64,000 bases of DNA, from contig NZ_CP060084.1 of the NCBI RefSeq assembly GCF_014211975.1, forward strand, positions 868,001 through 932,000, in the 5' to 3' direction. Shown here piece by piece: positions 27,801 through 35,708 of this stretch; the first letter of the stretch is position 1; each line of letters starts with the position of its first letter. The position numbers were made by a program, and so were the translations under genes. This DNA comes from Teredinibacter haidensis. Its GTDB lineage: Bacteria; Pseudomonadota; Gammaproteobacteria; Pseudomonadales; Cellvibrionaceae. The notes below the pieces were generated by a model. It saw nothing but the letters and a program-made list of their open reading frames with translations, ran no database searches and was not told where the DNA came from.

Positions 27801-28324
27801 GATTGATTGCTTATATTATGTTGCGTGTTTGAAAGGGGGCTCGGCAAATCTTTAATGTTGTACGGACGTTTAATACCGATATCGTCTACCTCGATGAACA
27901 ACTCTTTATCCGCTTTTGCGACACTTTTTCCGTGCTTTGAAAATTCGAGAGGTTTTAGCAAAACTTGTTTGGCTTGCTCGTATTCGGGCGGCATTAAATC
28001 CAGTAGTGGTTGGAAGGTCAGTGTCTTTTCATCGATATTAAACAGTCGTTGGTCGCTGGTAGTCTCACCGCTTGTATAATGTTCGTTATAACGGACAACC
28101 GCTTTTTTAATTGCTGTTAAGTTAGAGAAGCGCAGCATTAATTGTCGAATATTGAAGTACGCGAACTCATTCTCTTGGGCGACAGAAGAGGAGCGAAGTG
28201 AGTGAAACCCAGACAGTAATAGTGGAGCTAAGTTTAAATCACTTTTCCCTGTGAACTCATTAATGAATAGGCAGAGCCAATTAATTTTGTCATTGCCTGT
28301 CCAGATGTCGATGGATTGTTTCAT
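24875..28324 (-). CDS. DinG/XPD-type helicase of the pPIWI-RE module
   Basis: The gene encodes 1149 residues. After an N-terminal module-specific region of about 230 residues, Walker A is GLPGAGKTT (about 240), Walker B is VVIIDEADQV (about 430), and motif VI is LLQTIGRGMRN (about 1030). Between Walker A and B, cysteines at THCVLP, RNFCSK, RLCPLWGMCGY fit an XPD/DinG-like Fe-S cluster. The gene overlaps the REase gene by four bases (ATGA) and abuts the PIWI gene, so the three are one operon. In this module the helicase is predicted to unwind nucleic acid for the PIWI and REase partners (published prediction for the family). Its length is normal for the module. Confidence 0.87.
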   Translation of the reverse strand: MKQSIDIWTGNDKINWLCLFINEFTGKSDLNLAPLLLSGFHSLRSSSVAQENEFAYFNIRQLMLRFSNLTAIKKAVVRYNEHYTSGETTSDQRLFNIDEKTLTFQPLLDLMPPEYEQAKQVLLKPLEFSKHGKSVAKADKELFIEVDDIGIKRPYNIKDLPSPLSNTQHNISNQSSGPIQIPIAELFEEATEMDLLDVKHSRRAGNWISRLENILLEKPKENGGFSRADTLELTGLKHLIGLPGAGKTTLLMCLTRWLSRKDYKTAVVFPSVEVSRQYLTALKDYDVAAGLLTGQSQSTRARHAHNIAETIACADPLKGFAKDFAGSEYFSTHCVLPAFTDAMEDGINPTRNFCSKVKERTKSRDGSASKPVSRLCPLWGMCGYHKASRELIDVNVWLGHIASFDTLVPPHATQLHYRYFEHIAREFDVVIIDEADQVQSWLDDQGVSKLTLTGDSESFHADLQKRQNQMTVEHNYALGDPNIFNFTLTAMDFSRNSHMLVGTIQKLDEELRKQYQGIFLTSSRLINAIVSGDKAKSGLAEELEGIDSRFRQKEAITLLWESAANAAFYNRQDMAEQDTVEQLKIQRIAENLNFSEEEIKNQFKNLSSACRIWLTEERSSNRDIGMTRICTALSELAHRSQSPSFDKKVHLLVCVTFTIFSYKKLAPHSEALIEQGFLTPSHVEQRCSDDLLSYTTDNILGRLSGVRFFLDNRSSKHSELSSVKLQYAVFSGSPRSFIYHLHKSVPGVSRAPAVLLASATSYLEQSPAYHINRVPDYIVRACNNDERSDKSYFEFKPIPNASKPGTCLRYSGEALPSVREGNLRKMVSYLLKDGVDDSVVGKAITSFDSGERKRKAAFVVNSYQHCEMLKRHIDQRHPEWASKTVAVVKDVEAYDGAPGYVTNSQVEALGDMDNIELIIFPMGAIGRGTNIVFSKGTRARDAAIGTMYFLTRPHPSTDDLSLLISIAAQQSEEFNAETFSEDASFEDIATHHMTARNKAYDKVWRLLLNPLIASRLGDLMEPFTANISVSLLQTIGRGMRNSCRVQCFFVDAAWAKNSAKNDESILDTNETSMLVQLINILKSCVNHTDPIKRSVYEELYSAFLEPLSETQGLHYDKRNVKTLSPHYDAASESSLDGITTTEALLSDNT

Positions 28325-29820
28325 CGCTCACTCCTTATCATATTTTTAACGCCTGATACGGACATGAACTCGATGGGAATCTCGTTGTTATAGTATCTTT
28401 TTAGAGTGGCGAGATAATCTCTGTGGCGAGATATGGAGGTGTCACTGACGGCAATAATCTTCTTGGCGTATCGGTTGAGTCGCCCGATCGTTCGGTTAAG
28501 GGTATTCGCTAATAGGTACGGGCTTGAGTAAGATTTTATGTCAATACCGATATCATATCCGTCAATTGAGATATCGCAGGCATCGCTCTCAGGGTATAAC
28601 TGAATCTCAGCCTCTGGCAGTAGTTTTTTTGCCAGCTCATATACCGCAAGCTCATCGATTGAGGGACCAAACCAAAAAGAAAGCAAGTGAGGTTTTAAAA
28701 CAAGGCTATCGGCTTCGGGCTTACGGCCGTCAATGAGCGGTATATGCTTTCCATAATCGGGGCATTGTTTAATCGTACATTTTCCAAGTTTTTCTTCGGC
28801 CTTGCGGATCGGCGCTCCGCATTTTGGGCATAAATAAAGTCGCTCATCAATCAATATATGGCTTCCTATCGGAGAGTACACCTCTCGGGATAAGAACTGT
28901 TCGATCTTTGCCATTGCGTGCTCTTTCGCGTGAGCAGCAATTTCACGGCCTGTTGTGACCGGTTTTTCACCAATGAACCGTCGCACTGATGTGTAGACTC
29001 TGTGTTTTTGTGTTCCAAACCCTGAGCACAGTTGAGTTAAAAGTTCGAAACTGAACTGCTCTTTGATATTGGCTTCGCTTCCGCCGCTGGCAAGTTCCAC
29101 GCAATCCTGAGTTGGACACCGATGGTCTCTGTCAATTAGATTGACAGAGCCTAGTTCAAAACTAGCGTCTTTAAATGCGGAGAGTGGCCAGGAGGTGTCG
29201 TTAAAGGGCAGTTTGCAGAGCGCTAATGTGTCGTGAATGGATGCGAAGGAGTCTTCTTTACCTTCTTCAATGCAAAGGCGCCCCAGTAGTCCCATGGCTC
29301 TCTTTAGGTTAAAGGGGATATCGTTCCCGTTTACAATTTTGTGTTCGTCAATTACGCGGTTAAAGCTGTCACAGACTCCAATTGCCAACATTTGTACAGC
29401 TAGCTCTGGGAGAGGTAATTCAGGGTCTACATTAATGGCTTCATCGTTTACCTCGTTCGGTGTTAAACCTTGGGAGGCAGTCGAGGCGCTAAGTCCTATG
29501 GCAGCATCAGCTTCGATTTCCCCGTATGCGACTTGTATAAGGGTCCATTCATCAACATTGGCTATCAGCTGTGCCAGTTGACTCACAGTCCATCCGTGTG
29601 AAATCAGTTTTCTCGCTGCTAGGCATTGTGCCAGATGAAGGTAGCCATACTTTTTACCGTTTGCGGGTGAGATGACCCCTTTGCCGCGGTAATAGATAAG
29701 GGTTCTTTTGGTGATGGGTTGGTCGCCCGGAATTAGGAGAGGGCTTAATTCGCCAACAAGGGCTACTAACTCGTCTTGTGATCCGCTCCATTCAGAGTAT
29801 TGCGATAATTCAATATTCAT
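28321..29820 (-). CDS. HTH-zinc ribbon-REase protein of the pPIWI-RE module
   Basis: The gene encodes 499 residues. The N-terminus carries a MerR-like HTH (ITKRTLIYYRGKGVISP...LAQCLAARKLISHGWTVSQLAQLI, residues about 37-90). A zinc ribbon follows at about 325-350 (CPKCGAPI...CTIKQCPDYG). The C-terminal restriction-endonuclease fold (about 380-490) reads CDISIDGYDIGIDIKSY, whose D...DIK matches the PD-(D/E)xK active site. It is the first gene of the operon and overlaps the helicase. The MerR-like domain makes it a candidate autoregulator of the operator at 29836-29930. This is the REase partner described for pPIWI-RE modules. Confidence 0.85.
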   Translation of the reverse strand: MNIELSQYSEWSGSQDELVALVGELSPLLIPGDQPITKRTLIYYRGKGVISPANGKKYGYLHLAQCLAARKLISHGWTVSQLAQLIANVDEWTLIQVAYGEIEADAAIGLSASTASQGLTPNEVNDEAINVDPELPLPELAVQMLAIGVCDSFNRVIDEHKIVNGNDIPFNLKRAMGLLGRLCIEEGKEDSFASIHDTLALCKLPFNDTSWPLSAFKDASFELGSVNLIDRDHRCPTQDCVELASGGSEANIKEQFSFELLTQLCSGFGTQKHRVYTSVRRFIGEKPVTTGREIAAHAKEHAMAKIEQFLSREVYSPIGSHILIDERLYLCPKCGAPIRKAEEKLGKCTIKQCPDYGKHIPLIDGRKPEADSLVLKPHLLSFWFGPSIDELAVYELAKKLLPEAEIQLYPESDACDISIDGYDIGIDIKSYSSPYLLANTLNRTIGRLNRYAKKIIAVSDTSISRHRDYLATLKRYYNNEIPIEFMSVSGVKNMIRSER

Positions 29821-29835
29821 ATCTAGCCATAAGAA

Positions 29836-29930
29836 ACTACAGTGTTAGGTGTAATATTACACTTATAACTGTAGTATTCAAGGTCAAAACTAGAATTTCA
29901 GTAATATATTACACTTTTTACTGTAGTATT
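29836..29930 (-). promoter_or_regulatory. Operator region of the pPIWI-RE operon: perfect 40-bp dyad and a direct repeat
   Basis: ACTACAGT (29836-29843) and ACTGTAGT (29868-29875) flank a central TGTAATATTACA (29850-29861); all three share the centre 29855.5. About 30 bases (29849-29878) are repeated nearly exactly at 29901-29930, a spacing of 52 bases or about five helical turns. On the minus strand TTGAAT and TAATAT, 16 bases apart, overlap the dyad and could form the promoter. The structure suggests cooperative binding by the MerR-like domain of the first gene. Confidence 0.75.
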
Positions 29931-29954
29931 TTGGTGTTCTGACCGTGTGACAGG

Positions 29955-32900
29955 TCAACTTGATAGCAGTCGTGACATGTTGTTTGCGAGTTTCATCTGT
30001 TCAATTGTAGAGGTGTCAGGGCACGCAAGCGTCGGGTTTCCAACAGTGATTACCAGGCACTGGCCTCGAGATATTGCGACGTTGGTGCGGTTGCGGTCGT
30101 AAAGAAACTCTAACCCTCGTGGTGATTCGGATGGTTCACTTGAGCACAGGCTGTAGAACACGATAGGGGCTTCTTGCCCTTGAAATTTGTCCACTGTCCC
30201 CACTTTTGCGTCCGCACCTAATAGCATCTGAAGACGATTGACTTGGTGGTTATAGGGGCTTAGGAAAAGCATGTCATGGAGAGTGACCGGGCGAGTGACG
30301 CCATTTTTGTCTCGGTATTGGCAGCTCATCAAAGCTTTGGATAGCTCAAGAATTTTTTCAGCTTCTTCGTCACTAGCTTGTTGGTTACCGGAGTGTTCAA
30401 CGGAAATAAACTGGACGCCTGCGCTTTTTAGGGGTGGGTTGCATTGGGTGTTACCTAGCAGGAGTTCTTGTGTATCGTTTTGTGGGTCTGTGAGTAGCTT
30501 TCCCTGATAAAAGGCTGGACTAATAAATTCGTTAATCTTGGAGTGCATCCTGAAGCTCGTTCCGAGAAAAATGCCCATGTCACTGGTTACGATAGCGGTA
30601 TCGCCTAGCGCGTAATCCAGAATGGATAATCCACTCTCGGCTGGATGTGTTCCTTGTGAGGGCTGGCTTAGCTGCATTTGGTCCCCCATTAATATAAGGT
30701 TATCTGTTGCGCGACTCATTCCAACGAGGCGGGCCATGGGGACTTGTCCGGCTTCATCAATGAATAGATAGTCAAAAGTATTGATTAGGTCAGATCGACA
30801 GAACCCCCACGCAGTAGTGCCGATGACGACGCCTGGACCAGCGTTGTCAGCGAGTTCTCGGCTTGTCAGGATCTCCACCCCAGCTTCTTGTAATTCTTCT
30901 CCAGTATTTTTGGTGGCGTAAGTTACGGCAGGAATTTGTTGCTCTTTACAGTATGTGGCAACGCCGCAGAGAAGGTGATTAATGGCTTTATGACTATTGC
31001 TGGAAATACCCACACTCTTGCCTTGAGAAAGTAAGTTGGCAATAACATGTTTTCCGGTATAGGTTTTTCCTGAGCCCGGCGGGCCTTGGATGATGAGGTA
31101 GCTTTTATTGAGATTATTGATTGCCGTTATGGTTTCTTTTAGTTTTTCGTCGGGTATTTCGCTATGGACTATGTTTCCTGTGCAGCCCTTAATATTGGGT
31201 TTTCTACGAAACAAATAGTCTGCTATTGCGCTGTGCTTGGAGTCGAATTCGGAATCGCTTAACGTGTTGTAATCATTGACAACGTCGTCAATGGCCTGAG
31301 GGATTTGGCCAGGACTTATGTATTCATCGGGAATGAGAGTGATAAGGGGGGCTGGATCATGGCTGGCTTGAATGACAATGAGACCGCTATCAAAATCTGA
31401 TTGGTCTTTAATTAGATTTACTTTCCTCCGCTCGGGTTCAAGGAGGTAAAGTGAGGTGAGGCGAGGAGGCTTGAATTCTTGATCCACGCTCATCTTGTAT
31501 TCGTATGCCATGTGCCTTGACCTGGCTGTTGGCTTGAACGGTTCTCGATCGGTGCGGTGACACATTGCCAGGCAGTCCATATCGTCCAGTAATTCATTGT
31601 GCTCCATACCTAGGCGATCGAAGAGGCGCCAGTAGAGTGGCCTTATTTCTCTTCGGTGGAATTCCAGAGACCATGCAAGATTCTCGGTAACGCTTTTTTG
31701 GGGCTCAGGCTGCAGGTGGATTTTGTCCAAGAGTTCGTCTCTTAGTGTGCTTCTAGCAGTGACCTCTTCCGAAATGTCAGGCTCAACAGTTTCTGCTGTG
31801 CCCATGTAGGGAATGTTGTGTTCTGCTTGTTGCTTTCGAAGCCAAATCGTGAGCTCTTCAGTCGAGTTACAGTCATCGATATTGTAGTCACGGATATCTC
31901 GAAGTATTTCTGATTCTTGCCAGTCGTCATTTTCTAAGCCTGCTCTATGGAGTGTTTGCCATTTTTCATAGACAACAACGGAGTCGCCGCCAGATTCGAC
32001 CTCTGTGTCACGTTGCCCGCGATAAAGATGCTCGATGTTTTTGATGGAGTACCTTGGCTCTCCTACAACTAGCCCATGTATTACTATTTTGTATAGGTCA
32101 ACAAATACATCATTTCTTAGTAACTGGTCCAGTTCATATTGGCAAACCCCGTAACGCCCCATGAGTTTTCGGCATGCTGCAATTTCATAATTTGCGTAAT
32201 GATAAATATGCATTGCTGGGTCAGCTGTCCAGCGTTTGTAAACCCACTGAATAAATGCTTCAAAGGCAGCCTTTTCTTGGTCGGCGTTATGAGCCCAAAA
32301 ATCTCTGAACGTTCTATTGCCAGATTCATCGTAATAGGTGGAGCCCCATAGATATTCCAGTCCACCTTTAGTAAGAGGGTATCCCTCGATATCAAAAAAT
32401 ATATCCATTGCCGAGTGTGGTGGTAGCAAAGACAGCCCAATATGAGTTTGCTGCTCAGAGTGTTTGATTTCAAATTGTGGCGGAATACGACCGTTAGTTT
32501 TTAGTTGTAGGCTGGCTTGCTTCTTTAATTTTTCAAAAATATCTACTTGGATACCGTTGATTTCAGCATAGTGAGCGGATAATAATTTTTCCCTGCTTTC
32601 TACCCCAGCGGCACAGAGTTTCTTGACTTGGGTTCGAGTAATGTTTGCGATTAAAGAAACATGATCTCGCGCTTTTAGTTGTTCAGTGGCAAATGTTTCC
32701 CAGCGTCCAAACATTTTAGAGTTCGCTGGGTCAGGCATATTGTTTACATCAAATTCATCATGAAATCGTAGGAATCTATCCTTTAGGGCAAGGTAATAGT
32801 GAAAATAGTCATCCACATAAAGACGCTCTTGTTCGCCCGAGCCTAATACAACAACGAACGAATCTGGCTTGAATGCATTGGTTGTGATTAGTATATCTGT

Positions 32901-33374
32901 ATAGCAACACAGTTGAATGATGTGGGCCGGTTTGATAGTTGATGATAGCTTTGTATCCCAAACTTCGTAGTAACTTTGTCCTGATGAGGTACTTTTTTTA
33001 ACTAAAAAGTCAGCAAAGCCTCTGAATGGACCACTTTGTAGCGCGGCTTGAAAAACAACATCGACTTTCCTATCTATAGCGTCGATGGTGGCCTGGTGTT
33101 TTAGGTTGAAGGGTACATGCTCTTCTTCGGTGATAAGCTCGTCGGTAATCTCTTCAACATGAAGTCCCTGACTTATTAGGTCGTCGAGCAGATTCTGTTC
33201 GTGCTCATAGCCTTTCTGAGACAGAGACTTTGTCATTTCAGATTCAGGGTCTTTCTCTGGAGCAGACAGTGGTGATTCGACTTCAAGGCGCTGCATCCAA
33301 GATGCAAACGGGCTTTTCACGAAAGTCGTTAGGTCGGTTGGAGAGAAGAATAGTTTTCCGGCTTCTTTATACAT
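29955..33374 (-). CDS. RecB-like nuclease/RNase H-like exonuclease/SF1 helicase fusion (TM0106 family type)
   Basis: The gene encodes 1139 residues. The N-terminal Cas4/RecB-like nuclease (about 100-175) shows FRGFADFLV, EVWDTKL and QLCCYTDIL, matching the D, D-x-K and QxxxY motifs. A YprB-like RNase H fold follows (about 350-520): FFDIEGYP, HIYHYANYE and RDYNIDDCN. The C-terminal SF1 helicase has QGPPGSGKTYT (about 763), YLFIDEAGQ (about 872), VDKFQGQEAP (about 1058) and NVAISRGQ (about 1103). This is the Dna2-like architecture of TM0106-family proteins, common in defence islands. It lies upstream of and in the same direction as the pPIWI-RE operon, but the operator region separates them, so it is probably a separate unit. 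Confidence 0.85.
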   Translation of the reverse strand: MYKEAGKLFFSPTDLTTFVKSPFASWMQRLEVESPLSAPEKDPESEMTKSLSQKGYEHEQNLLDDLISQGLHVEEITDELITEEEHVPFNLKHQATIDAIDRKVDVVFQAALQSGPFRGFADFLVKKSTSSGQSYYEVWDTKLSSTIKPAHIIQLCCYTDILITTNAFKPDSFVVVLGSGEQERLYVDDYFHYYLALKDRFLRFHDEFDVNNMPDPANSKMFGRWETFATEQLKARDHVSLIANITRTQVKKLCAAGVESREKLLSAHYAEINGIQVDIFEKLKKQASLQLKTNGRIPPQFEIKHSEQQTHIGLSLLPPHSAMDIFFDIEGYPLTKGGLEYLWGSTYYDESGNRTFRDFWAHNADQEKAAFEAFIQWVYKRWTADPAMHIYHYANYEIAACRKLMGRYGVCQYELDQLLRNDVFVDLYKIVIHGLVVGEPRYSIKNIEHLYRGQRDTEVESGGDSVVVYEKWQTLHRAGLENDDWQESEILRDIRDYNIDDCNSTEELTIWLRKQQAEHNIPYMGTAETVEPDISEEVTARSTLRDELLDKIHLQPEPQKSVTENLAWSLEFHRREIRPLYWRLFDRLGMEHNELLDDMDCLAMCHRTDREPFKPTARSRHMAYEYKMSVDQEFKPPRLTSLYLLEPERRKVNLIKDQSDFDSGLIVIQASHDPAPLITLIPDEYISPGQIPQAIDDVVNDYNTLSDSEFDSKHSAIADYLFRRKPNIKGCTGNIVHSEIPDEKLKETITAINNLNKSYLIIQGPPGSGKTYTGKHVIANLLSQGKSVGISSNSHKAINHLLCGVATYCKEQQIPAVTYATKNTGEELQEAGVEILTSRELADNAGPGVVIGTTAWGFCRSDLINTFDYLFIDEAGQVPMARLVGMSRATDNLILMGDQMQLSQPSQGTHPAESGLSILDYALGDTAIVTSDMGIFLGTSFRMHSKINEFISPAFYQGKLLTDPQNDTQELLLGNTQCNPPLKSAGVQFISVEHSGNQQASDEEAEKILELSKALMSCQYRDKNGVTRPVTLHDMLFLSPYNHQVNRLQMLLGADAKVGTVDKFQGQEAPIVFYSLCSSEPSESPRGLEFLYDRNRTNVAISRGQCLVITVGNPTLACPDTSTIEQMKLANNMSRLLSS

Positions 33375-33814
33375 GAGGTATGGATCTACCCTTTATTTTG
33401 TTTTTGACGAAGTATGCCTTGTTTTTATGTGGATCGTAACAAATAGGTAGCGAGAGTGATGAGGGGTAATGGGAGTGTTACGGGATGTTGGCGCGCCAGA
33501 TATTTACTTGACGCAGTTAGTCAATCCTTGGCCATTGAGTGCTGGTGTCCTTTACGAGCGGGAAGTTTCTCATTGTTGTGTACTGAACTATGTGGCTGAC
33601 TATTTAATTTACACTAGTCACAGGTAATAAGCTCTGTTAATCCTAGTAAAATAAGGCCTTGGCGCAACACTTTCTGGCGAGAATTCTTTGGCATAGTACT
33701 GGTCCAATGGAGGCTGGATGGATTAGCGTCTTTCCTTTAGTTGCTATCGGGAATACACTCGTTCACTGATTTATCCACAAAATGATGCTAGGTCTTAGGC
33801 TGGAGTTCGTTGCT
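33375..33814. other. Gap at the right end of the defence island
   Basis: No convincing gene is seen here. It must contain the promoter of the large helicase-nuclease gene. I found no clear transposon end, although the recA junction about 400 bases to the right means an element end should lie within 33375-34195. Confidence 0.4.
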
Positions 33815-34051
33815 ATGGATGTTTGTTCTTCATGTTCAGCCTATTGGTCAGTAGGGCTGTTTACCGAAAACTGCCTTGAATGTGGAGGGGCTGCACTGGT
33901 CAAGGATTGTCCACACTGTAACGGCAAATGCGGCGCAATTTGGCATCGAGAAGTTGCTATGTCCAACTCTTATAAGGAAGCATTTTACTCTGGTGGATGT
34001 AAGTGGAAATTGCACGAGAAGAAGCCAACTGAGCACCCTGCATGTGATTAA
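33815..34051 (+). CDS. Small zinc-ribbon-like protein near the recA junction
   Basis: The gene encodes 78 residues from the ATG at 33815, which has a GGAG site 9 bases upstream. An in-frame ATG at 33782 lacks one. The sequence has CSSCSAYW, ENCLECGG and DCPHCNGKCG, three Cys pairs that would bind one or two zinc ions, and ends with GGCKWKLHEKKP...C. I recall similar short cysteine-rich proteins near integrated elements, but I cannot name a family. It lies just inside the element end, 145 bases before the recA fragment, on the same strand as recA. Confidence 0.6.
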   Translation: MDVCSSCSAYWSVGLFTENCLECGGAALVKDCPHCNGKCGAIWHREVAMSNSYKEAFYSGGCKWKLHEKKPTEHPACD

Positions 34052-34195
34052 GGACGTTTATGGACACAGATTGGAAGGCTAACTCGTGAACACCATCAGC
34101 GGTTATCCAAATTCAGTTGGTGAGCTAGGGTTTCGCGCTTGTGATAGATTGGTTTGGTCTGTACAAAATGTGCTGTATTTCACAATAGTAGATCT

Positions 34196-34627
34196 AACCC
34201 CGAGACCACTACCGGCGGTAACGCACTTAAATTCTATTCTTCCGTACGATTGGATATTCGCCGTATTGGCTCGGTCAAAGACGGGGATGAAGTTACAGGC
34301 TCAGAAACCCGTGTAAAGGTTGTGAAAAACAAAGTTGCACCTCCTTTCAAGCAAGCGGAATTTCAGATTCTTTACGGTCAAGGCATAAACCGTTTAGGAG
34401 AAATTATCGATTACGGCGTGAAGTTGGGTCTTATCGATAAAGCGGGTGCTTGGTATAGCTACAATGGCGATAAAATCGGCCAGGGTAAAAGTAATGCCAT
34501 GCAATATATGAAAGAACATCAGGATATCGCCGAGTTTTTAGAGGCTAAAATTAAGGCCGAACTGTTGGGTCCTGACGATATAAGCCCTGCAGAAGCCTCC
34601 GGTGATGCGACGACAGAAGAAGCGTAA
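34196..34627 (+). pseudogene. recA: 3' fragment of recA (N-terminal part missing)
   Basis: From 34196 the frame reads NPETTTGGNALKFYSSVRLD and continues through GSETRVKVVKNKVAPPFKQA to the acidic RecA C-terminus. This corresponds to about residue 211 of E. coli RecA onward. The ATP-binding core and the 5' two-thirds of the gene are absent from the window. The frame upstream (MVCTKCAVFHNSRS from 34154) is unrelated. recX follows in its normal place. So the native recA locus has been split, with everything to the left inserted. If the cell is RecA-positive, an intact or restored recA must lie to the left of the window or elsewhere. Confidence 0.92.
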
Positions 34628-34717
34628 TTTTACCCCGTTTCATTATAGTGTTTCACACCATCTCCGAATTGCCTACAAATTGTGGGCAGTTCAAACTTCC
34701 TTCTTATATGTTTTTCA

Positions 34718-35212
34718 ATGTTTGATGACTCCCTAAACCCAGAGCCCGACGAGCTTGAGAATAAAGCCTATAACGCTGCCATAGCGTTACTAGCTAGGCG
34801 GGAGTATTCTCAAAAAGAACTGACAGATAAACTATTTAAAAAATTTTGTAGTGCAGAAGGCGATATTCTCAATACAGTAATTCAGCGGCTTACTGAAAAT
34901 AGTTATCTCTCGGATGAACGCTTTGCAGAAGCTTATTGCCGGGCGAGAGTCCGAAAAGGTTTTGGGCTAGAAAGGTTGTTGTTGGAGCTTGCAGAAAAAG
35001 GTATATGTACGGAACTCGGCGAGCAAGTGTTGATACAGTTTGAAGAGCAGTGGCTCACTCTTGTCGAGCAGGTTTGGCGAAAGAAATATAAAACACTTCC
35101 TCAAAACTACGCGGAGAAAGCAAAACAGCAAAATTTTCTACGTTATCGTGGTTTTACATTCAGCGATATTGATCGGTTGTTTACATATTTAAAGTTCGAG
35201 GATAATACATAG
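34718..35212 (+). CDS. recX: RecX, regulator of RecA
   Basis: The gene encodes 164 residues from the ATG at 34718 (MFDDSLNPEPDELENKAYNA). A GTG at 34682 would add 12 hydrophobic residues that do not fit the family. RecX proteins consist of three-helix repeats. Visible landmarks are ALLARREYSQKELTDKLFKK, NSYLSDERFAEAYCRARVRKGFG, and the C-terminal LRYRGFTFSDIDRLF. RecX binds RecA filaments and limits RecA activity. It lies 90 bases after the recA remnant, its normal neighbour. With the recA promoter displaced, its expression may now depend on sequences within the inserted element (inference). Confidence 0.92.
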   Translation: MFDDSLNPEPDELENKAYNAAIALLARREYSQKELTDKLFKKFCSAEGDILNTVIQRLTENSYLSDERFAEAYCRARVRKGFGLERLLLELAEKGICTELGEQVLIQFEEQWLTLVEQVWRKKYKTLPQNYAEKAKQQNFLRYRGFTFSDIDRLFTYLKFEDNT

Positions 35213-35516
35213 GCGTGCGCCTAAGCCCTTCGATCCCTCCTGATGGCAGTGATTTCCTATAATGAGAAAAACCGGCACCCGTATATCGTTAACAAGTTGA
35301 TTGAATCTGTCGTTCAACAGTGCGGGCGCGCCAACCTTATGGATATCGACTAATCCGGTAATTTTCTGTAATCCCTAACGCCGCTCTTTGAGTAGCAAAT
35401 GATTATCTAGCGGTTGGCGTCTGTGCCAATCGGATGTGTAGACTTTCCCTGTTTGCTCAGCCGGGAAAATTTCAGCGGCAACAGCAACGAGATACTTATC
35501 TATACGGTTATTTTTT
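35213..35516. other. Gap with possible gene remnants
   Basis: No intact gene is recognised. On the minus strand a frame ending at about 35376 reads IDKYLVAVAAEIFPAEQTGK then VYTSDWHRRQPLDNHLLLKE, which looks protein-like but has no start codon of its own. On the plus strand a short frame begins MAVISYNEKNRHPYIVNKLI near 35242. Both may be decayed fragments. Confidence 0.35.
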
Positions 35517-35687
35517 CTAGCTCTTCTTTTCGACGGTAATTTCTATCGTTTTCGCATCACCAGCAAACCACTTCTGCATATACACAGTACCAAAGATCGG
35601 GGCTTGGCCTGCTTCTGGAACTTCTTTATAGCGCACGCTATTCTTCGTCTCTTTTTCCAACTCAAATTTAACTAATGTTTTTGACAT
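35517..35687 (-). CDS. Small conserved-looking protein of 56 residues
   Basis: The reverse strand reads MSKTLVKFELEKETKNSVRY then KEVPEAGQAPIFGTVYMQKW and ends EITVEKKS. A GAGAAG ribosome-binding site lies 6 bases before the ATG at 35687. The pattern KFELEKETKNSVRY...IFGTVYMQKW...IEITVE, with alternating strand-like residues, is one I recall from short uncharacterised bacterial proteins. No function is assigned. It lies 21 bases from the 3' end of the mannanase gene on the same strand, so it could be the second gene of that transcript. Confidence 0.65.
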   Translation of the reverse strand: MSKTLVKFELEKETKNSVRYKEVPEAGQAPIFGTVYMQKWFAGDAKTIEITVEKKS

Positions 35688-35708
35688 TTTATCTTCTCTA
35701 TAACCGTT

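Noticed and set aside
33375..34195. Tn7-like transposon end (TGT...ACA) near the recA junction
   Set aside because: I saw TGT- and ACA-containing stretches but no repeated TnsB-type binding sites or matching left end in the window, and no tns genes.
34086..34316. Plus-strand frame overlapping the recA fragment
   Set aside because: It is in a different frame from the clear RecA reading and shows no family pattern.
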